From contig CANMQI010000011.1 in NCBI GenBank assembly GCA_947499955.1, positions 181,258-245,257 of the forward strand: a stretch of 64,000 nucleotides of DNA. The letters are read 5' to 3'. The DNA is from an uncultured Granulosicoccus sp. Lineage in GTDB: Bacteria > Pseudomonadota > Gammaproteobacteria > Granulosicoccales > Granulosicoccaceae. The translations under genes and the position numbers were made by a program. Every line of letters begins with the position of its first letter. Position 1 is the first letter of the stretch. The notes beneath the pieces were generated by a model. That model saw only the letters and a program-made list of their open reading frames with translations, was not told where the DNA came from and searched no databases. This document shows, piece after piece, positions 63,082 to 64,000 of this stretch.

Positions 63082-64000
63082 ATGAGAAAACTGCTCGAAT
63101 TGCACCCTCGCACAGCCGATGAGGGTGCTGAAAACAATCTGATCTGCCGTGACAACCGCACACCCGTCAAGGCAGGCTCATTCGCCCGATGGTGCCTGGC
63201 GACGACCCTGTCGCTGAGCGCCTTGTCAGCGCTTGCCCAGAGCAACGACCAGGCTGCAACATCAAGCGATCCACAGTTGACTCGGCCAGCTTTTGAATCC
63301 TCCTCGAGTGTGGAATTGCCCGACTTCAAACCGGTTCCGAGCGCCCTGGAAGGACTATCGGAATCGGCCAAGGCCGAGTTGGAGACCATTTGCCTGCCGA
63401 TACAATATCGTTCGGGCGCCACAGCTTACCGGGAGTGTGTCAGTGAGCAGCTGGCACGTCTGTCCGATGTCAGCTCGGAGGCCCCCTCTGTCAGCGCGTC
63501 GAATCTGTCGTTTGATGAACAGTACGCCGTTCAGCAAGCCTGCCAGAACTCAGGGGGACTCGAATCTGCCGCCTATCGCTCCTGCGCCGAACAGCAGCTG
63601 GCGAGCCTGGCCGGAGTGCCGGCTGCGTCGCTGGACAACTTGAGTGAGGACGAGAAATATGCCGTTCAGCAGGATTGCTTCGATGCGCAGACTCAACAGG
63701 GCGTCAAGGCGTATCGGCAATGCCTCAACAATACCGTGTCGCAGTTGCTTGCTCTGCCGCAACCGGCGCTCTCCTCGCTGAGCCTGCTGGCTCGAAACCA
63801 GCTGCAGCTGGAATGCTCTTCCCGAAACTCGGGCGCCATCGCCTATCGAAAATGTCTGCTCGATGCCACCGGCCCTATCGAAAGCCCTGCGGATACACGA
63901 TTCGACAATGAAGAGGCATTGATTGCCGAAGCTGCCGAAGCTGCCGAAGCTGCCGAAGCTGCCGAAGCTGCCGAAGCTGCCGAAGCTGCCGAAGCTGCCG
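63082..64000 (+). CDS. Secreted cysteine-repeat protein with Ala-Glu tail (C-terminus cut by window edge)
   Basis: The frame is open from ATG 63082 to the right edge (306 residues seen). A 35-residue charged N-region precedes a hydrophobic signal core (LATTLSLSALSALAQ). Four related units follow, each with two cysteines and an A-Y-R-x-C motif: C104/C119, C154/C168, C199/C214, C245/C258, period about 45-50. Each pair probably forms a disulfide. After residue 280 comes an AEA repeat from the 9-base repeat. No ribosome site is obvious at 63082. Not a family I recognise. Confidence 0.7.
   Translation, partial: MRKLLELHPRTADEGAENNLICRDNRTPVKAGSFARWCLATTLSLSALSALAQSNDQAATSSDPQLTRPAFESSSSVELPDFKPVPSALEGLSESAKAELETICLPIQYRSGATAYRECVSEQLARLSDVSSEAPSVSASNLSFDEQYAVQQACQNSGGLESAAYRSCAEQQLASLAGVPAASLDNLSEDEKYAVQQDCFDAQTQQGVKAYRQCLNNTVSQLLALPQPALSSLSLLARNQLQLECSSRNSGAIAYRKCLLDATGPIESPADTRFDNEEALIAEAAEAAEAAEAAEAAEAAEAAEAA
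63931..64000 (+). repeat. 9-bp tandem repeat GCTGCCGAA cut by the edge
   Basis: At least 7.7 consecutive copies of GCTGCCGAA, preceded by one diverged copy at 63922. It is in frame and encodes Ala-Ala-Glu. Exact identity between copies suggests recent expansion. Confidence 0.9.

Overview
The window reads as chromosomal DNA of a gammaproteobacterium, probably marine and metabolically versatile. The signs are the yibN-grxC-secB block, an MSHA-like type IV pilus assembly cluster, ubiK, comM, yaaA, glnK-amtB, a TAXI-type TRAP transporter, ovothiol synthase and a polar amino-acid ABC importer. A Granulosicoccus-like relative would fit, but that is inference; no rRNA marker is present. I saw no tRNA, rRNA, CRISPR array or intact insertion sequence.

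Layout. 1-3192: a fibronectin-III-type lipoprotein cut by the left edge, then ovoA. 3200-9767 (minus): an amino-acid ABC importer (ATPase, permease, binding protein, permease) followed by a second binding protein and a hybrid histidine kinase. 9925-13301 (plus): a tightly overlapping four-gene cluster of a 2OG-Fe(II) oxygenase, an XRE-cupin regulator, an AhpD-like protein and an M29/NicX-like metalloprotein. It is divergent from the importer, and a palindrome lies over its promoter. 13371-14556: an octanucleotide tandem repeat, a DUF1801 gene and an orphan intrinsic terminator, then a gamma-glutamyltransferase. 16197-25893 (minus): a nine-gene, mostly translationally coupled MSHA/T2SS-like assembly operon.

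26109-46392 is mostly housekeeping and transport: trmL, secB-grxC-yibN, a CPA2 antiporter, a dihaem cytochrome c with a cytochrome b561, a LolD/FtsX-type ABC exporter, UMF1, PqiA, AEC and two LysE-type exporters, a NUDIX hydrolase, a class V aminotransferase, an O-antigen ligase-like protein with a long acidic tail, and comM. 46564-49371 is an AT-richer, decayed island. It holds a sulfotransferase, a TPR protein whose frame runs through a TAG stop into a glycosyltransferase remnant, a beta-barrel remnant and a LysE remnant.

49825-58224: an EF-hand protein, a short-chain dehydrogenase with a divergent XRE regulator, then a TAXI-TRAP transporter beside a DctB-like kinase and a response regulator that has lost the AAA+ domain, then ubiK. 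58517-62685: glnK-amtB, a rhomboid protease, yaaA and a site-2 protease. The right end has phased short repeats and a secreted four-repeat cysteine protein that runs off the window inside a 9-bp tandem repeat.

Most likely to repay a second look: the regulated oxygenase/AhpD/M29 cluster beside the importer with its own sensor, the reduced pilus-like operon, the TAG-interrupted TPR-glycosyltransferase, and the orphan terminator at 14144.
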